A stretch of DNA of 64,000 nt from Vitellaria paradoxa (taxonomy: Eukaryota > Streptophyta > Magnoliopsida > Ericales > Sapotaceae). Shown here one piece after another: positions 48,911-60,490 of this stretch (position 1 is its first letter; each line of letters opens with the position of its first letter). A model generated the notes under the pieces. It searched no databases and was not told the DNA's origin. It worked only from the letters and a program-made list of their open reading frames with translations. Position numbers and translations under genes: made by a program. The stretch is taken from assembly GCA_019916065.1 (NCBI GenBank), contig CM034244.1, positions 28,884,471-28,948,470 of the forward strand, in the 5' to 3' direction.

Positions 48911-49224
48911 AATGCCATCACGGCTTTAAAACGCGTTGTACTATATTAATATCGAATATTACATATATGCCACATCCTTTCACAACCCAGGCGATGTGGG
49001 ATGGAAGGCTTTGCTTCTCTGCTTCACCTCCGGCTTCACTCTCCCGCAGGCAGAGTCTCTTACGGGTAGGTCCCTCACAGTCCCTCACAATCATCCCCCC
49101 TTACATGGCACGCATCCTCGCGTGGCCTTCTACTTCAGTCTCCCGTAGGCAGAGTCCCTCACAGGCAGGTCCCCCACACGCGGGGCCCCCACATGCATGA
49201 TTCCACACTTCCTGCTGGGTATTG

Positions 49225-49236
49225 GCTCTGATACCA
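49225..49236 (-). promoter_or_regulatory. Cassandra primer-binding site
   Basis: Exact TGGTATCAGAGC on the minus strand (plus GCTCTGATACCA), two bases inside the 5' LTR. Confidence 0.9.
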
Positions 49237-49298
49237 TTTGTAACGACCCGTATCTACATAAAACAATATTGTCTACTTTGGGCTTGGTAAGCTATTTC

Positions 49299-49375
49299 CT
49301 AGAAGGTCACCCATCCCGGTACTGCCTCCACTAGAGCACGCTTAACCCTGGAATTCCCACTGAATTCAGTGCCCT
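49299..49375 (-). promoter_or_regulatory. 5S rRNA-like promoter in Cassandra LTR (right copy)
   Basis: Minus strand GGTTAAGCGTGCTC at about 49348-49335 and GGGATGGGTGACC at 49317-49305 keep both the A-box and C-box regions of plant 5S rRNA. The 5S 5' third is not recognisable, so this is not a 5S gene. Confidence 0.8.
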
Positions 49376-49643
49376 CACGGTTTTAAAACGCGTTGTACTA
49401 TATTGATATCGAAATTACATATATGCCACATCTTTCCATGACCTAGGCGATGTGGGATGGAAGTCATTGCTTCTCTTCTGTGATGTGGGATGGAAAGCAT
49501 TGCTTCTCTGCTTCACCTCCGGCTTCACTCTCCCATAGGCAGAGTCCCTCATGAGCAGCTCCCTCACAGTCTCTCACATTACTTAGTGGGTACTATTCAC
49601 TTCTACAGTAAAATTCATCAAAGTAGAAGTGTAGAAAAGAAAA

Positions 49644-50044
49644 ATGTTAGGAAGTAGGGTTTCAAATCATGTCAGATTTAAGGTGGAGAAATTCGACAGG
49701 AAGATCAATTTTGGCTTGTGGCAAGTGTAAGACAGGGATATTTTGATTCAGTGGGGATTCGTAAGGCGTTGAAGGGCAGGCCAACCCATGAAATCAGCAG
49801 TGTCACTAATGGGAAGGAGAAGATAATTCTTTCAAAAGTTACCGGTAAACTCTTTTTTAAAGAAAAAAGATTGGGCGGTGGAAGTAATGTTCATCCTGAA
49901 GACTCAGCTATGGTGGTAGCTAGAAATGGGAAAAATAAGATCTCTTTAAAGAAAAATGTATCTGCTAAATGTGTGGGACAATCTTGGCACGCTAAGAAAA
50001 ATTGTCCAAGAGGTAGAGTAGGTTTGGTAAGTGGCTCTAGGTAA
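49644..50044 (+). pseudogene. Copia-type gag relic with broken zinc knuckle
   Basis: A frame from ATG 49644 reads MLGSRV...VEKFDRKINFGLWQV and then a stop; GLWQV plus the following RDILIQ fits the start of copia gag. A frame change leads into the 49718-50044 frame. That frame ends with a decayed knuckle, SAKCVGQSWHAKKNCPRGR, in which the first cysteine of CX2CX4HX4C is missing. The product would be the RNA-binding coat protein of the element. Several stops and frame shifts make it non-functional. Confidence 0.7.
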
Positions 50045-50259
50045 GTAAATAGAGAGATTGATAATATCACTAACATTGTGTAGATCCTCATGGCATGACG
50101 CCAATTCCCAAAGTTTCCATGATAGAGGATGTGTTGTTGTTAGCGGGTCCACAAGTTTGTAAATGGGCATTGGTTTGGCATTGATGCAGTGTGTGAGATG
50201 GAAATTTTAGTCAATTGTTGATGAACTTCTAAGAAAGCCAAACATAGGAGTTGCAGCAT

Positions 50260-50537
50260 TGTAATAACCTGTATCCACACAGTACAATATTGTCCGCTTT
50301 GGGCTTGGTAAGCTGTTTCCTAGGAGTCACCTATCCTAATATTGCTCCTACTAGAGCATGCTTAACCTTGAAGTTTAAAATACGTTGTACTTTATAGATG
50401 TCAAACATTACATACATGCCACTTCCTTCCACTAATAAAGCAATGTGGGACAGAGGCCTTGCTTCTCTGTTTCACCTCTTGCTTCACTCTTTTGCAGGCA
50501 GAGTCTCCTACAAGCAGGTCCTTCACAGTTTGTCACA
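50260..50537 (-). mobile_element. Cassandra solo LTR, decayed
   Basis: A third copy of the LTR: TGTAATAACCTGTATCC..., GGGCTTGGTAAGCTGTTTCC, AGAGCATGCTTAACC and a TTTGTCACA end. The 5S boxes are mutated (GCATGCT, ATAGGTGACT). More diverged than the pair at 48782-49578, with no matching target duplication found. Confidence 0.8.
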
Positions 50538-50726
50538 ATCTTAAATTTTCAATAAGGTTTCGACATGTGCTGAAGTGAAATACTTGGAATTAGTTTATTC
50601 TAAGTGAATATGCTCTTTATGGTGGAGCATGATAATTCTCCATGATTGAAAGTTATATTTTTTCAAAAACTTCTTATGGAGGTGAAGGTTCAATGTGGGA
50701 CCAACTAAAGTCACCAAGGTGGAGAT

Positions 50727-51137
50727 TGTTAGCGTGGTGGCTCATTTGGAGTCTCACATCAGTTTGCTCACAAAGGAGAGAGGTTTTGTGATATTATAAA
50801 TAAATGCTCATTTTCTTTGGGTAAAGGCACACTAGTAAAAGATTTAGATAGCGAATTTAGACTCGAGTTAAATTCTTTTTTTGTGAGGTGAGAGTTAAAG
50901 TTTGCTTAGGAAATTGCTTTAACGGGGTGTCTTGGAGTATTAAGTGAGAGGAAAAATTGTGTGATTGTAAAAATTTTTCACATAGTGGATTTTCTTCTCT
51001 GAGTGCCCATAACTTTTCTTTGGTTTGGGAGTTCTTCATGTAAATTCTTGTGTTATTATTTATTTCTTTGTTCTTCTTGATATTTTGCCAAAGGTAGATC
51101 CTAAGGTGGTGAATTTAGGATACCTAAATTCCTAACA
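50727..51137 (+). repeat. 3' LTR of the gag-only element
   Basis: Second copy of the LTR; its intact ...CCTAACA end defines the right boundary of the element. Confidence 0.85.
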
Positions 51138-52012
51138 TACTGTTTAGTTTTGGGAGCAGAGAAGAGGAAAGGAAAAGAACCAAGAGAGAGTGAAATAAAT
51201 AAATAAATAAATGACTAAACCTTAGATGCATTGGACCAATAGAGAGTGAAATTATCCAAATCAAGAAGAGAAGAAGAACTAATTAGAGCTAGTAGCTTCC
51301 TATCTTCACAAACCCTAGACGTTAGTGGTGGTTCTCAATTGGTAGTAGATGACGGTGGCTCCAGGCGATGATAGCTCCATATGAGGGTTGCTCCATGCGA
51401 GGGTGGCTCCAGGTCCTGGTGGGTCATTGGAATAGACAGAGGGAGAGAGGGAAAGGTGTCAGAGAAGATACAGGGAGGAAGAGACGAGACTTGGGGACCA
51501 ACGCACATAAGGGTTATTCGCGGTGAAGGGAACTGTGTGAGGGAAATTTTTTTTTTTTTTTTTTAGTTTTTAGCTTCTACCAATTAAAGTTGTAGCCAAA
51601 CACCGAGGCCAAAAGTGTATTAGCTACCACAAAATTAGAGTAGTGGACAAATGGAGAAGTCATATAATCTTTTGTATTGGTTGAATATTAATGGTTACGG
51701 ATAAATATTTGGCTCTATATTTGGCTACAAATTTTGTTAGGCAGTGATTAATGATATTCTTTAGCTTTGGCGATGGGCCGTAGCCAAAAAACCTTAGTAT
51801 ATAAATGTCATTTTTCTAGTAGTTCCACCTATGTTCGACTTTACATTTTATGTTCAACTCCTAGATTAATTATTATAAACATTAATAAATATTAAAAAAG
51901 AGCATATATATATATATGCAAAAATAATAAAACAATACTTGATCATGAGTGTCCACAGGTGCTGGAGGGTGGCATACATCGGTGCCATCATTGGCACCAT
52001 ACATTCAATAGT

Positions 52013-54114
52013 TTAAAAATTTGTAGCCATCTAGTTATGATAAAATAATAATAAAAAAACTAAGAGATTTTTTGAACATTTGTAATAGGTTAAATATGTT
52101 ACCTGAGTGGGAGGTCTAGAGTCACAAAATTTAACTTGCATCCGATCCATCTGCTGGTCAATCTCAGTATGGACCTCATCGAGGACCTCAACTCGAACCT
52201 TAGCTCTAACTGAGGCTCGAAGTTCGGCCTGAACCTCAGCTTGAATTGAGGCTCGAAGTTCAGTCTGAACCTCTGCTCGAACCTCATCTCGAACCTCTGC
52301 TCGTAGCTTATCGCGCAATTCTACCCGAAAGGTCTCTAGGCGTGCGGCAATGAGGTCCTCAATGTCTTCGTCTGTGCGCCTCTGGGAGGACAAAGATGCG
52401 ACGACCTGCTGGACAACGGACCGAGGTATGCCACCACCTACCCCGTGCGTGTAGCCATGGCCATCTCGGCCTATGACCTCAGAAAAGATGGCATCACATC
52501 TCTCTCGCGAGTCTCGCTCGACCTCTGGGAGCTCTGCTAGGCGTGCATGGAGCTGCTCTATGATGGCCCTGACATCAGGGTGGGACAGATCGTGTATCCT
52601 CTTGAATATGCTAATCCGATCAGTAGGGAGCCCCTCTACCTCCATCTGCACAAAATAGTAAATTTAATGTGGGAAGGTAATCAAAACTTGTAATTAATAT
52701 AAACACAGTTATATACCTCATAACGTATGTCTTGTAAGTGTCTTGCCCCCGTCGTGTGTATGGGGCCTAGCATCTCTCGATTTTGGGAGTTTTGTGATGA
52801 CTCAGCCTACGTTCAAACAATTAGAATTAATTAGTAACAACTTGTATAAATATTATAATGTAATAATTTGAAAACCTTAAACTATACCTGGGCTAGCTCG
52901 CTGGACCAGTATGAGACGAGGTCTGGCCACTGCTCTGGGACAATGCACGGCGGACATCGCTGAAGGATGTCTGGGGCATTCTTGAAGGGCTTCCAATACT
53001 TACTCTTTATGGTGTGCTTATAGTCCTTCCATATCTTTCGACATTTGCCCATACAAACAGGTCGAAATTCAGGAGGACAATCTAGGACATTATCCTGAAA
53101 ATTTTATTTTAGATATATAGAAATTGTAATTAGCAGGGTAATTATATAAAAAATGTCTCAATTGAAAAGTATTACGTGTTCTTACCACAACCTCTTGCCA
53201 GATGCGATCCAATGTCTCCCCAGGCACAGCCGCCCAATCCATAAATGACAGAGGCACAATGCGTCCGTCGCGAACCATTACGCCCAGTTGCCTAGTTAGC
53301 CTACTACCCGACTTCCCTACAGGATGGTAGTAGCGATTGAACTCAATCTGAAAAGGCTGGCCACTGCCCCAACCCTGTATGGGGGTGGTAGGGCCTCTTG
53401 TAGCACGAGAAGCTGCGGTGGTACTTGCAGACCCTAAAATCATTCAACTTAATATATTAAATAATTAAAAAAAATGAACTTAACCTATGAAATAGTTAAC
53501 TAGCGATTCGTGGTATATATATAAATGTATATACCTGACGCACCAAAAGTACACGGATCTTGTGTGGCTGTGGCAATGACCTGGGAGCCTTTGGCCGAGG
53601 TGGATGCAGTAACAGGTGGTGGGGCCTGACAGGATAAAGACGAGGCACGGCGACCACGGCTGGCGGCTGGTGCAAGGGGTTGGGTGGAGGTAGACGATCC
53701 AAGGGGGGATATAGGTGAAACAGATGTAGCAGGAGACGTAGGGGTCGATGTGAAGGGGACACGGGACTCTCGGGTGGTGAATGGTGCAAGTGGAGACATG
53801 GGGCTATGTCCTTGAGGGTATGAAGAGGTGACGATAGGCCCTAGGGTGGCAGCTAGAGCAAAGGACTGGCTAGGGGTAAGTGCCGAAGTCATTGGTTGTT
53901 GGGTTAGGGGCTGAGGTGTGGAAGTAGGTGGGGCGGGGGGCCGAATGGCATTGAAAGGGCTAAGGTGGGTGGTTGATGCAGATAAGGCATAGGGATCTAC
54001 AGTATTAGAATTGACATGGGGCTCGGTTCCCACTACAGCCTCAGCACGTACATGCGTCATCCGCACTTGCTCACCCATGGTCAGGGGACGATCTCTCTTC
54101 CTCCCACGCGCCAT
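52013..54114 (-). CDS. TNPA-like / Ptta-En-Spm plant transposase protein (Transposase_24 type), six exons, frame intact
   Basis: Predicted exons on the minus strand: 54114-53535, 53433-53186, 53094-52888, 52806-52717, 52645-52103 and 52030-52013. All junctions are GT-AG (for example donors CAG|GTATAT, GTG|GTAAGA, CAG|GTATAG), and the sum is 1686 nt, giving 561 residues plus stop. Start ATG opens MARGRKRDRP. The N-terminal ~190 residues are low-complexity, S/T/P-rich. Exons 2-4 hold the conserved Ptta/En-Spm domain (FNRYYHPVG, LGVMVRDGRIVPLSF, DWAAVP...IWQEVV, FRPVCMGKCRKIWKDYKHTI). Exon 5 has EVIGRDGHGYTHGVG, then a long coiled coil of RAEV/AELRAS repeats. Family role: DNA-binding protein of CACTA transposition, which binds subterminal repeats. 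It follows TNP2 by ~200 bp on the same strand. GC-rich compared with flanks and, by eye, undamaged. Exons 1 and 6 are the least certain. Confidence 0.75.
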
Positions 54115-54319
54115 TAAGTGTATATCCTACGTATTGAAATCTATATTTGTCAAACTTAATATTTAATAGATTTCACATGTTATATACTAATCACCTGTGT
54201 ATAAAAAATATTAGTTATGAGAAAATATGACAACAAAAAACTTGAGAAAGTTATATAACTAGAAATTCAATTGTATCTCCTTTAACCATCTTTCTAACCC
54301 AATTAGCATCCTATTCACG

Positions 54320-57300
54320 AGATGAAGCAATGGTGTTACTTAGCTCCTGTCGTGGCTACCCCTTTACCTCCAGATCATTAATCAATTTAAATACCCCCTT
54401 CCTAACATTTTGACTACAACATGCCAATTTGGATCTGTAGGTTCTTCAAAGAAGTAAACTTGTTTAGTTTAAGATGCTAGAATGTATGATTTATTATTGA
54501 TCTGATCTTTTTTGTACATAAGGTTGTTGAAGTTGACCAACATAAATTTGTAAACATTGTTTTTTACATTGTACTTATGATCTATCCTATCACATCTAAA
54601 TGTCAAAACTTCAAGCTTGCTATTATACCTAATTTTGATAACGTCTGTAAGTAGCCCATAATAAAACACAGCTCACACACGAGAATTGTTGTCCTTCTAG
54701 CTTGAAAAACTTAGGGTATCAATGTTGAGAGCTACTCTATAGTTTTGTGTTGCCCATCTATTGTCTAACTCTTTGGTATAGAACTGAAACCCATTGACGT
54801 CACAACTTTTGTAGCAATGTGTCGAGGTAAACTGCTTGTTAGCTAATGCATTGATTTCATCAGAGAAAAATTCATCGGATGTTCAATAAAGATTGTGCAC
54901 TTGTTCGCATGTTTAATTGAGTTAGGATGAAAATAACAATAATGAACAAAAAAAAAAAAAAAAAAATTGAAAATCTAACTTAGGGCTTACATGCTTTTTA
55001 AACCACACATGAAATGAGTTAAAGTATTTACTATATACTACATGATCAGCTGCCTGAGACAAAATCTGTTTTATTTTAGTCAGGTGTTTCCTGTTCATAG
55101 AAATTTGAGCAAGTATTAAAGAATATTGTTTCAACTGACAAATGATAAAGAATAAATTGAAATCAAAGGATAATAACTTATTAAATGAATGGTTGAACTA
55201 AGGCCATGTTGAACAACACATATCAGTGAGCTTGAACTTATGAATTATTGGTGGGATTAAAGGATGTTCTATCACTAACTAGATCTTATGAATTCACTAG
55301 CGATGGTTTAATTTGGTTTTAACATAGCCCATATACAGAGCACAGAAGGTGGTACATTCTTCCACTAAATACCCTCTAGCCAACAATGCCTCAGGATGAA
55401 CTCTGTTGCGAACATATTGCTTCAAGGTCTTGAAATACCTTTCAATTGGGTGCATCTATTGAAATTAAACAAGACCACCTAACATAGCTTCTTCCACTAA
55501 GTGTACTGTCAAATATACCATTATGTCAAAAAGGCAGGTGAAGATATTATCTTGAGATGACAAAGTGTTAGCAAAATCCAATCTCTAAGATTTTGTAGAT
55601 CATTCGGATAGGTGATTTTCAAACACAAATATCTAACAAAGTAACTGAGCTTAATCAACGATTCAACTACCTTCTTTGACAAGTATCGGCAAATGGTAAT
55701 AGGGATCAGTTCTTGTATAAGAATGTGACCATCATAGTTGTTTAAGCCGGATAGAGCCCTCTCTTGCATGTTCACCTGTCTCGAAATATTAGAACAATAA
55801 CTATCAGGCACCTTAACACCTTTGAGTAATGTAAGAAACAAGTCCTTCTCATCTCAGCTCATTGTGAATTGTGTTTGGGGTAAATACGCCATATTGCAAT
55901 GGTTGCCTCTCTCCCATATCCTTCAAGGTACATAGAGCATTGACATTAGTTTTCGATCTTATTTTATCACCAAGTATCATCCACAATAAATTGTCACACA
56001 TATTCTTCTCAATGCACATCACATCTAAGTTGTGCACCAATAAATTGTTGTTCCAGTATGGCAACTCAAAAAATATGTTTCTTATCTTCCAATTATAGGT
56101 ACAAGGCTCATTTGATTTAGGCAACGACTCTCATAAGTCATTTGGCTTTTATGTAGTCAGTATACCATTCGAATCAAGTTGACTCAACAATTCATTTCTA
56201 GTCAATTTATTTGGCACCACTCTAAATTCTCATTTGCCATCAAAAGCAGTTCTATTCCTCCAGAACATGTGTGTGCTGGTAAGAATCATTTGTGCCCTAG
56301 TAACCGATCTTCTTACTATGACGCAACCATTGTGATTGAGTGCTCTTATTGCAGGGAAGACATGCAAACTTTTCCTTTGAACTCCACCTAGACAAATTAG
56401 CATATATTGAGAAGTCATTAATTGTCCACAATTGCCATTACGCCTTCATTTCACAATTCCTGTAACTCTTTTATCAATGGTTTCAAGTATACATCAACCT
56501 TGTCTCCGAGTCCTTTTAGCTTATCAATGATGACCAATAGAATTAGAAAAATGTTGCTTCATACACCATAAAGAAGGGAGGTTATAAGGAACAAGGATAA
56601 CTGACCATGTTCTATGTGTAATATTCATTACTCTAAACTAGTTTACCCACCCCGTAGCCAAACCAAGCTGGTCATTTAGTCTATCCACTACAAAATTTAG
56701 ATTTCTCCGATTGAAATCTTTCTAGGTGGGAGGAGTTGGAGGGAAATGTTATTTACCATTATCATTATTCCCTTTTGAATGCCATCTCATTAATTTCACT
56801 GTCTTTGAAGGTATAAACAACTTCTTCAACCTTAGCTTAAGGGGAAAGTATTGGACTTACTTTATAACTACTGGTTTCCCCTCATTTTTTTGGTGGCCAT
56901 TACTTGGACGGGCAATAACGATTTGCTTCCATCTATAACTATTGTATCTAAGACATTTGTCAAGGTTTCTATGCTTATTCTGGAACAACGTACAACTGTT
57001 TGAGCACGCATCCTATATTTCATACATGAACCCCAAATCTTCGATCAACTTACAAGCTTGGTAGTAGGACTCGCAAATATTTGAACCCTTGGGTAAGACC
57101 TTTCTCAACAACTCTAGTAATATGTTGAATTGGCTATCTGTCCATTGATTCAAAACTTTCAAATGCAACAACTTGATGATTAAGGACAGTTGACAGTAAT
57201 TCTGATAATTGGAATATTATTTGGTATTTGCATTGTCAAGAATTTTAAAAAAATCCAAATGAATCTTCGTTGGCACCTAACTGAGGATTACTTCCACCCA

Positions 57301-57660
57301 ATTCATCAGTCTTAGTAGTTAGTTCTACGACAGGCATCTCAGCTATGATATCCTGTAGCATCCCTATCATTTGATCTGTAGACACAACATCTTCGTCCAC
57401 TTCTATTCTATCCTCGTGGCACTACATCAAAATATAACTCTCCTTGTGCTTTGTCCAATTTTTATAACGCTTTAAGAACCCATGCCTTAGTAGATGATCT
57501 CTTACCACAATTTGTGTGAAATGATATCAATTTATATATTTTCTACATGGGCAATTGATCGATTGTTGATCTAACATATTGGTGTACCCCACAAATCTTC
57601 AATCCCTTGTACATATCGACTTGACAACCTATTTAGCAAGTCAATCCAGGTCTTATTCAT
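54320..57660 (-). pseudogene. TNP2-like CACTA transposase, decayed
   Basis: Minus-strand pieces follow the family order. Transposase-associated N-domain at 57660-57440 (MNKTWIDLLNRLSSRYVQGI, later ACPCRKY). Transposase_21 core at 57080-55520, with KFACLPCNKSTQSQWL near 56370, FFELPYWNNNLLVHNLDVMC at 56075-56016 and LKGVKVPDSY...GHILIQELIPI at 55825-55710. A DUF4218-like part near 55450-55300 (HPIERYFKTLKQYVRNRVHP). A DUF4216-like part at 54790-54400 (VFYYGLLTDVIKIRYNSKLE). Family role: the catalytic transposase that cuts CACTA ends. Numerous stops and frame shifts and a degraded start region make it inactive. Likely originally read with the TNPA-like gene downstream. Confidence 0.9.
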
Positions 57661-60060
57661 TCCCTCAAGCCCGATGTCATCGAATGCACTAAATAGGTTC
57701 ATGATATGTGGCTAAGTAATTGACTAACGAACCCTAAATGTATGTTCCTTTGAAAAAACCTAAAAGCTCCTCATTAAAGAGTGGTTGGTCCTATCCTATT
57801 CTAAAATGCAATATCCAAGTTTTATTTAACACCTCAAATGGCCAATTCTATTGTCAGATAAAATTTTGGTAGCATCTCCGCGTAGTTCTCCAAGTACACG
57901 ACACAAAAATGTTGTTACTCATACTTATGTATGTATTCAGAGAACAACGACAACAGCTACACAAAACTTCACCCAACATAGAACTAGCATGAACATTGTT
58001 AAGTATAAGATAGATAATTACATTCCCAAACTGTCCAAACTGAACAATTCAAGAATCGTATACGTTGATTTGTGCACCCTCATTATAAGAACAATGAATT
58101 AGGTCTTTAAAGACCCAGCTTGTCACAACAAACTAGGATGAGAGAATGATCGTCGTAATATCATTCTCAAACGGGTGTAAGTTTATTGTTAAAACATGAA
58201 TGTATATACATGCATGAAGATAATAACTATAAGATGTTAATTATGCTCGATTAATTGCCTGTGTTCTCATTGACTATTGGATATCAATAAATTTTTATGA
58301 ATCCACTTTCGCTTTCATAAATTTCATAAAAGAACTTAGTTCGAGCGGATTATGACAGGGCATTTTAGATATTTTGTGGAGTACTTTTTGGAGATTTGTA
58401 AAGATTTATTAGAATTTCTAGAGATTTTTAGAGATCTTACAGAGATTTTTCAAAGTTTGGGGTTTTTAGCGATTTTTTAAGGTTTTATAGATATTTTCGT
58501 TGTTCGAGATTTGTAGATATTTTTGAATTTTAACACTAATTAAATTAAAACCTAATTTAATTTTCAACTAATTTTAACTCTTATTAAAATTTATCCTTAA
58601 ATAAATTTAATCCTAATTTAATTTTGAATTAAGTTTAACGCTTGTTGAATTTTATCCCTAATTAACTTTAATCCTAACTCAATTTGAATTTATTTTAACC
58701 AATATTGAATTTTAATTCCCTATTAATCCAAAATTATCTTGCTTATCAAAAAAAATTTTGAATTTAACCCTAATTGAATTTTATCCTTAATTAATATTTT
58801 GATAGTACTACTTTGGTAAAATAAAATAAAATAATTTACTAAAGTAATGATTTATATTCATTAAATATTATTTTAATAAAATACTTCAATAACATCAAAT
58901 TTTAACCGTAATGGAATTTTATCCCTAATTAAATTTAATCCTAATTTAATTTGAACTAATTTGAACTGTTATTGAATTTTAACTTTAATTGAATTTGAAC
59001 ATGTTTATTTTTAAAATTATTGAGTATTTGGATGTGTTTATTTTTAAAATTATAAATTATTTGAGTTTCAACTCTAATTGAATTTTAACGCTAAGCAATG
59101 ACTCCGCTTAATGATTTTAAAATTTTAGATTATTCGAATGCGTTTCTTTTTTAGTTTTTAAATAAATTTTTATATTTGTAGACCATTTTATTTAAATTTT
59201 TTTCTAAATTAGATCAAGTGTTTATAGGATTATTTTCTTTTTTTTTTTAGCATTTTCAATATAAAATATACATTATGTAGGGAGCTTAGTGATTTTAAAA
59301 TAATGCATAGATTATTTGGATGCATTTATATTTGGATTTATTAGATTAATCTTTAAAATTTACTTTTCAAGTGTTTATAGGATTAATTATTGTCTATTTT
59401 TTGTAGTATTTTTAATATAAAAGTACTTCTATATTTAAACTAAGAAATTAACATACTAAAAATTTAAAGAAATCGCAAGAATACTTTAGCCAAACAAGTC
59501 ATACAAACTACATAAAATCAACAAATTATGAAATATTTCAAGCAAACAAATCATATAAATTACATAAATTAACAAATTAAGAATATTTCAACTAGATTAG
59601 TAAATTAACAATATTTCAACTAAAATAACAATTTATGAATATTTCAACCAAACAAATCATATCGATTGGATAAATTTAACAAACTAAGAAAATTTAAACC
59701 AAACTAATCATACAAATATGGATAATATAATCAACAAATCAACAAAATAAGAAATTATGGTCAATATTTAATTCAACGAATCATTGAATTAAACAAATTA
59801 ACAACTAACATTTCTAAAATTATAATAAAACAACTAATAATTTAACAAATTACAAACTTCTCAAAGTGATAAATTAAATTCTCAAATAAACTAACATTTA
59901 ACAAACTACTCAAACTTACAAACTTCTCAAACTAACATTCAACAAATTAAATTCAACAAACTAATAAATTAGTGATTTAACAAATCACAAACTTCTCAAA
60001 CAAACTAATTAACAATATAATACTACAATTAATTCAATACAAAAAAAAATAATAAATAAA
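57661..60060. other. Non-coding 5' part of the outer CACTA, AT-rich repeats
   Basis: Upstream side of TNP2. From 58530 to 59110 an imperfect repeat of AATTTAATCCTAATTTAATTTTGAACTAA / AACCCTAATTGAATTTTATC type recurs. From 59470 to 60010 another theme recurs (AAACAAATCATATAAATTAC, AATATTTCAACTA). No coding sequence found. Confidence 0.55.
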
Positions 60061-60139
60061 TGCCAAAACCTTAAGCGCGTGGTACTGTTAGAGGAGCAGG
60101 AATTGCCCTGCATAGACAAATCAAGATAATATCAAAATA

Positions 60140-60312
60140 GAGATAGAGAGAGATAGAGAAAAAGTGCTGGGAAGAGAGAGAGGGGGGAGAGGGGGGAGAG
60201 AGAGAGATATATATAGAGAGAGAGAGAGCACTATATCTGTTTGCCAGCGAGGTGATCACTGGAATGGAGGGACGAGGTAGAGAGATCAAAAACGGCGACC
60301 AACAGGGAGTAT

Positions 60313-60350
<38 letters not shown>
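60140..60350. repeat. GA-rich microsatellites
   Basis: Runs of AGAGAG, GGGGGGAGAG and a (GA)n of about 32 bp at 60317-60350 lie just inside the right end of the outer CACTA, upstream of TNP2. A promoter role is possible but not shown. The minus-strand ORF at 60071-60289 translates these repeats. Confidence 0.7.
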
Positions 60351-60352
<2 letters not shown>

Positions 60353-60404
60353 GAAATAAGGGCTGAGCAGGGAAGAGGGGGGATTTAGGGGAACTTAATT
60401 GGGG

Positions 60405-60490
60405 ATTTAACGACCGCCTTGAGGCGGTCGAGCGTTTCTCTATTTCTTTGATCTTTCTTGACAGCCTTGAAGCGGTCGAGCATTTCCTGA
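60405..60490. repeat. Right subterminal repeats of the outer CACTA
   Basis: Two units: GACCGCCTTGAGGCGGTC at 60411-60428, a perfect palindrome, and ACAGCCTTGAAGCGGTC at about 60461-60477. Same motif as at 38400-38670. Confidence 0.75.

Larger units (their letters stand above)
48782..49578 (-). mobile_element. Cassandra element (TRIM with 5S rRNA-like LTRs), complete structure
   Basis: LTRs 48782-49089 and 49239-49578 are flanked by a perfect TTACT duplication (48777-48781, 49579-49583). On the minus strand an exact primer site TGGTATCAGAGC (49236-49225) follows the 5' LTR. A purine tract AAGGGGGGATGAT lies just before the 3' LTR. Each LTR carries 5S rRNA promoter boxes in the same orientation, the hallmark of Cassandra, a non-coding retroelement group widespread in vascular plants. 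The right LTR is longer by ~38 bp through duplication of GATGTGGGATGGAA...GCTTCTCT. No coding capacity; it must borrow proteins from other elements. Confidence 0.9.
48232..51137 (+). mobile_element. Gag-only LTR retrotransposon (TR-GAG type)
   Basis: Direct LTRs 48232-48638 and 50727-51137 both begin TGTTAG(T/C)GTGG.GGCTCAT and end with GGATACCTAAATTCC and (in the right copy) AACA. A primer site (TGGTATTAGAGT) follows the left LTR and a purine-rich CCAAGGTGGAGAT precedes the right. Between them lies a gag remnant but no pol. Without the nested Cassandra the internal part is only about 1.3 kb. Flanks ACATTG and ATACTG suggest a decayed target duplication. Confidence 0.8.
40061..51822. mobile_element. 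Inner CACTA transposon, non-autonomous, host to further insertions
   Basis: Left end CTACTAGAAAAAAATC and inverted right end CTACTAGAAAAATGACATT form CACTA-type termini that have lost the first CA. Subterminal GGCTACGG motifs occur at about 40080-40440, and inverted (CCGTAGCC, GTAGCC) at 51590-51790. A clear 3-bp duplication was not found. It contains one possible residual exon, LINE and SINE pieces, a hAT MITE and an LTR element, but no transposase. The insertion is ~190 bp downstream of the outer element's TNPA-like stop codon. Confidence 0.75.

Noticed and set aside
48783..49400. 5S rRNA gene on the minus strand
   Set aside because: Only the A-box to C-box part is conserved and it lies inside paired LTRs with a primer site; this is Cassandra, not a 5S gene.
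40061..51822. 3-bp target duplication for the inner CACTA
   Set aside because: Flanking triplets do not match; the termini have lost the first bases, so no duplication is claimed.
53496..53789. 97-codon proline/histidine-rich minus-strand ORF
   Set aside because: Out-of-frame shadow of exon 1 of the TNPA-like gene, which has low-complexity GC-rich coding sequence.
60071..60289. 72-codon minus-strand ORF near the CACTA right end
   Set aside because: Low-complexity translation of GA repeats.
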